In this document: positions 59,626 to 64,000 of the stretch, piece after piece
Numbering within the stretch: the stretch's first letter is position 1
Layout of the letters: each line of letters starts with the position of its first letter
Assembly: GCA_009760855.2 (NCBI GenBank)
Contig: WPIO01000036.1
Span: forward strand, 2,478,501 to 2,542,500
Source: Cristatella mucedo
Lineage: Eukaryota; Bryozoa; Phylactolaemata; Cristatellidae
DNA length: 64,000 bases
Direction of reading: 5' to 3'
Program-made: the position numbers and the translations under genes
The notes under the pieces: model-generated
Seen by the model: the letters and a program-made list of their open reading frames with translations, nothing else
Database searches by the model: none
Told to the model about the DNA's origin: nothing

Positions 59626-60650
59626 CTTGTCTTGGAGACACGTCGTCCTCGTTCAACAAACTCGGGAACTTAGAGGAGACGGCATGCGATGAAGCTTCAT
59701 CAGCACAGCTAGGCTGACGGCTCAACGAGCCGCTGCTCGCTGGGCAAAAACGATTCGGGGATGGCAGGGGCGGCTGCCTCACTGACGGCCCTACTGGCTG
59801 GCCTATGGCCCGGCTGGACATTTTCGGCTCCCCACCGGCTGCCACCGCAGGTCCGACACAAGCAGCAGCCATGCACCAGATTCTCAGCCAGGAGCCGCCC
59901 CACAAACACAAGCTTCTGCTCTTCCCTCACACACACAAGCCGAAGCACTCACCCCACCCACGTGGCCTCCACCCTCAAACCGGGCTGCAACAAAGCAATG
60001 TAATTAATAATGACAATCACTTCCAGGCAGCCCCAAAGGCAGCCCAGGCTACCCTTGCGCCCCCATCTCTCGCCGAGGCACGTGACGACCGGTGTGCACC
60101 AGGCTCCCCTGGCACAGAAGGAGAGAGCCAGCGCTCTACCAGCACCACTTCCTGGTCTCGAAAGCAAGCGCATAACCAGAACAAGAGACAACCACACCCC
60201 CCCACACACCCCCCAAACCCACACCCCCACCCCACCCCCCACAACACCCACCCAAAAAAACCCCCTCGCGAACACTCGGTCAGGGCGCGACCTGCGACCG
60301 TCGACGACAGAGCTCAGCCACTGAAGGGATTGATCGTTGCTTGCTGCAACGGAGAAGAAATAGCAGCAGCAGACACCCACTTGAACAAGAGTCCCCCCCT
60401 CTGCAGCCTCACAGCTGCTGCTGGCGTGGAAACCGAGCGCTAGCGACATCGATCTGTCCGGGCGACTTGCTCATGGCGCTGCAGCCCACGAATGCTGGCT
60501 GCTGCAATCAGGACGGCAACACAACGATGCTGGTCGCTGCTGGCCACCGCTGCTGCGCTCGAGTTACGGCATAACCGCTGCCGTGCAGACCATCACCTCA
60601 ACGAAACAGCCCAGCGGCTTGTACAGCCAGAACAAAAGACCAGCGTCGAG
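59626..60650. other. no gene recognised
   Basis: Unique sequence with an A/C-rich stretch near 60,188-60,263 that gives a Pro/His-rich open frame. No domain was recognised. Confidence 0.45.
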
Positions 60651-60686
60651 CTGCTGCTGCTGCTCCAGCTGGAGCAGCAGCAGCAG
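60651..60686. other. 36-bp perfect palindrome (CTG/CAG)
   Basis: CTGCTGCTGCTGCTCCAG is followed directly by its exact complement with no loop. A CTG run meets a CAG run at CCAGCTGG. Confidence 0.95.
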
Positions 60687-61007
60687 AAGTCAAATGAACG
60701 CGCAGTGGAGGAGGGTGAGCGCGCATTCCCGCGCCTATTCGCTCGGCAGCATTCAGCGAGTTGCCAACATCATCAAGCAGCCAGCGTGAGCCGCAGCAGC
60801 AGCAGCAAGGCAATCACCGTGGTTCGCGCCCCAGGCGACCGAAGCATTGCACATCACAACACGCACAAGCCCTCCACTGCCAAACTCCCAAAAGCCGTCA
60901 TCGCTCAGAGACGGACAGCAGCAGCCGACCGACCGATTGAATTCCCGTGAGCCCAAATCGCGACATCATCAGTCACACAGCAAGCAGCCATGCCACAGCT
61001 GACGGTT
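60687..61007. other. unique sequence with dispersed repeat 2, copy 2
   Basis: About 60,920-60,965 repeats the segment seen at 52,663-52,712 (CAGCAGCCGACC..GATTGAATT..CGTGAGC). A small CAG run lies near 60,793-60,810. No gene was recognised. Confidence 0.6.
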
Positions 61008-61365
61008 CAGTCCAACCGGGAGAGGGGAGGAGGGAGGAGGAGGAGGGGAGGAGGAGGAGGGAGGAGGAGGAGGGAGAGAGAAGCATCGCCAGGAGGTATC
61101 CGCCGCAGCTGCGGCTGCAGCTTTGGTCAGTCGTGATGCTAGGCAGCAGCAGCTCCCATCTGTTCAGCGCAGCAGCCAGCAGAAGAAGCTGACATCCTGT
61201 GCAGCTAAAAATCAGAGAGTAGAAAGGAGGAAAGAGGGACAAAAGGGAGAAAGAGAGAGAGAGGGAAAAGGAAGGGAGAGAGAGGAAGGAGAGAGAGAGA
61301 AAGGAGAAAGAAGAGAGAAAGGAAGGAGAGAAAGAGAGGAAGGAGAGAGAGAAAGCTGAGCAAAG
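61008..61365. repeat. purine-rich repeats
   Basis: A GGAGGAGGGAGG stretch at about 61,018-61,080 and a GAAAGAGAGAGAGGGAAAAGG stretch at about 61,245-61,355. Their Arg/Glu open frames are compositional. Confidence 0.8.
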
Positions 61366-61469
61366 AGAAAACAGGAGAATACAGAGATCTAGGAACTAAC
61401 AAAGCAAAAGAGAGACATAAAAGGCATATAGATATATACATATGTATATATTTCTATATTTACAAAAAT

Positions 61470-61590
61470 ATTTCATTTTTATAGCACCCTAGAGGAGAAC
61501 TTTATCTATCCTGGTGCTGCACACATGTGCAGCTACGGAGTTGGCCACCACGGTCAAGACCCTTAATCCCTGGTGCTAACCATGACACTT
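61470..61590 (-). repeat. SINE1, diverged
   Basis: TTTTATAGCACCCTAGAGGAGAACTTTATC is the antisense tail, and GACCCTTAATCCCTGGTGC is a worn head. Confidence 0.65.
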
Positions 61591-61596
61591 ATACAG

Positions 61597-61747
<151 letters not shown>

Positions 61748-61923
61748 AGCCATCAACTCATGTGGTGGAGCTAGGCCAAGTAGAGCCTTGAGTCATGAGA
61801 ACCATACAAAATCAAACTCACTCAGTGAGTGGCACCAGCTAAAGAACTGCCACTGAGTCGGCTACAGAGAGCAGTGATAATTTGCCGAGGCATTGCACTC
61901 TCAGCCTTGCTCTCTCTCTCTCA

Positions 61924-61924
61924 A

Positions 61925-62009
<85 letters not shown>
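61924..62009. repeat. (AC)n(AT)n microsatellite
   Basis: An AC run leads directly into an AT run. Confidence 0.95.
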
Positions 62010-63745
62010 GCCTCACAGCCAGTGCACGAAGGCCACATACCCTGTAGCTACTGTGACTTCGCAGCTGATGGCCCTGCTGCTAGGCAGCTTTGACGGCATA
62101 GCCGGTGGGCCACCCTCAAGACTGGTGGCAGCTTGAGGTGAAACCCACAGTGCGAGGAAGTGCTACGCCAATTCCTGGCACCAGGCGCAAAAAGCCGGCG
62201 GCGAGGCTCCGTGGGTTCCGGCTGCTCAGAGTTTCAGCCGGCTGCTCCGTGGGGCGGCGAGTCGCCTCGAACCCAAGCAGACGGCGGCGCCGCGTTCCTG
62301 CGGCCTCAGGCTGCAGCCTCAGTGCAGGCAACTCTCACGATCCCCGGTGAGGAGGGAGTGAAGTGTGGTGAGTGCATTCACGCTTTGAAGGCGTGCACGC
62401 CAGCCACGAGCTTATCAATGCGGTGTCACCGGTTTCGAGGCCACAGACCTGTCAACCGAAGGTCGGCGAAAGCCAAATTAGAGGCCTCCAATTCGCTCGG
62501 TTCAAAGGCTGGGGTGGACGGGCGTCGGGCGCGTCGCTGCTCGAATGGAGAGGGCTGCGGCGTTGGAACACGAGGAACGTTCTGGAAGGCTGAGCGACAA
62601 CGACGACGACACAAGAAGCGACTCCGTCGCAAGCAGAACGATTTAATATTACCATTGGAATGTCTTTGACTTGATGGAGGGCGATTTCGGTGCCTCCGTG
62701 TCCAAGGAAGTCCAGCAGCTTACAGTACTGAACCCGCAAGCAGGCACCTCTCATTACAAGCTTCCACGCCAGAAGCAGTACACCACAACACGGCAGCTAG
62801 TAAAAATTCAGGGCAGCACACACAAAGCCACCGCATGTTGGAAAAAGGCATCAGGGCAAAAAGGTGAGGTGACAATGATGTCGTAGCTTCTTCTTTGTTG
62901 CACCCAGGAGAACCACATTGCTTGTAGCACAATTCGGTTTAAAAAATAATGACAAGAGTCAATGCCAAATTGAGGTATCATTAGCGGGCATGCAACTCAC
63001 GTGATCACACCAGTATGACAGACACGAATAGCACAAGAAGAAAAGCCCTCAGTTGGCAGCTGGTTGGATACTGGTGGTATCACATAGCCAGGGCCAGGCA
63101 AACACGAGCCAAGCGCTCCGTCTCTCGTGGTTCCATCCGGTGGGAAACCTCGACTACTTGGCCGAGGTCGGGGATCTGTTTTGCTTACTCAAAGGCAGCC
63201 GAAAAACAATTCTTCTCTCGTTCATGTTACATCTGCGGGAGCCATATCTTTCACAGCACCAGGCTCAATCCTCTTATTTCCTGCCTCGGCCCTTAGCTGA
63301 GGCCAGAGCATCAGAGACGTCGTCCCGGCAAACCGATCAGGCGATCGACGGTCGATGAAGTAAGGGGAGGGGCAAGGCCAGGTTCGTACAGCTCAAGGGG
63401 GCTGTCATTCGCTACCGATGCAGGTCGAGCTGTAATCTGTAAGCATCATCACACTGATCAAAGGCCAGTATTCTAGTATTCGGTTTCTCTGATGGCGGTG
63501 GCCTCTTTGTAGCCTAGTGCACGGCGCAATAAACAGATTTGTTGACTGGCTACAAGATTATGATGTCAGCTAACATGAGCCGGGTTGTTTCCATATACCG
63601 CTGACTCTCCCCACATCGGAGGAGGGAGGGAGGAGCAGGGCATTTCTACTGCGCGATGGCTGCCAGGCTCGCCGTCGGTGACCAGCTGACAGCTACCCCA
63701 CCATCCGGGAAAGGCAAGCCTCTTGGCTTGCCTTTGCTGAACTAG
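62010..63745. other. no gene recognised
   Basis: Unique sequence with no coding or RNA gene I can name. GGGAAAGGCAAGCC near 63,707 is followed by its near-complement GGCTTGCC, a short inverted repeat. Confidence 0.45.
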
Positions 63746-64000
63746 CTAGAAGCTTTAGCACTGCAAGGACGACGGAACTTGCTTCCTGGTGCTACGCAAC
63801 GACAACTACCCTCCTGCTGCCGACTAACGAAAACCATCCTTTTCAACGGTCTGAGCTGCTACTTCCATGCTACTCACTACCTCTGACACTCTCCCTGACT
63901 CTGCTATGCACACTCTCTTTTGTTTGCATGGGGCAAGTCTGTTGCTTCACCAGTGCGTACCGAAAGCCGCTTTGGCTGTGAGTGCGCTATACAGTCCTGT
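63746..64000 (+). mobile_element. LINE family B 3' end, runs off the window
   Basis: CTAGAAGCTTTAGC..CTGCAAGG begins in the coding end of family B. It continues with ACTACCCTCCTGCTGCCGACT and GCGTACCGAAAGCCGCTTTGGCTGTGAGTGCGCTATA. Small indels break the frame, and the tail lies outside. Confidence 0.88.

Overview
The window is nuclear DNA from a metazoan, most likely an invertebrate. The signs are a Krüppel-like zinc-finger gene, many 5'-truncated L2/CR1-type non-LTR retrotransposons, tRNA-derived SINEs, and very abundant simple repeats. Nothing in it allows a phylum to be named safely. There are no bacterial or viral gene clusters, and most long open frames arise from GC-rich or simple-repeat composition.

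Layout. Positions 1 to about 23,700 and 28,700 to 39,300 are a retrotransposon graveyard. It is built mainly from two L2-like LINE families, called A and B here. Family A ends in (ATT)n and carries a conserved 3' stem-loop. Family B ends in short ACATT-type repeats. The best family B copy (10,984-14,217, minus) keeps both the endonuclease and reverse transcriptase regions but has a frameshift, in-frame stops and a YADN catalytic box. Several copies are nested: the family B copy at 5,300-8,400 holds a SINE, a family A LINE, another SINE and a CTG expansion. Two SINE families are present. SINE1 has a tRNA-like head and the same 3' stem-loop as LINE family A. SINE2 has a tRNA-like head and an unrelated 3' tail, with about ten copies.

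Positions 24,100-28,600 and 40,400-55,000 are GC- and CpG-rich. The first block has no gene I can recognise; the second holds the only recognisable host gene, a KLF2/KLF4-type transcription factor at 48,900-50,599 on the plus strand. Its best model starts at ATG 48,900, has an 18-codon first exon, an intron of about 188 bp, and one large exon with the acidic [12 protein letters not shown] motif and three C2H2 fingers at the extreme C-terminus. It lies among long CT tracts upstream, GA tracts downstream, a GGC-repeat block and long G or C runs.

Positions 55,000-63,700 are mostly unique sequence with scattered SINE1 copies and CA or GA microsatellites, and no gene I can name. A family B LINE 3' end runs off the right edge. 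Short-loop perfect hairpins (27,542; 35,291; 58,365-58,433; 60,651) and two dispersed, otherwise unexplained repeats are the main unassigned structures.
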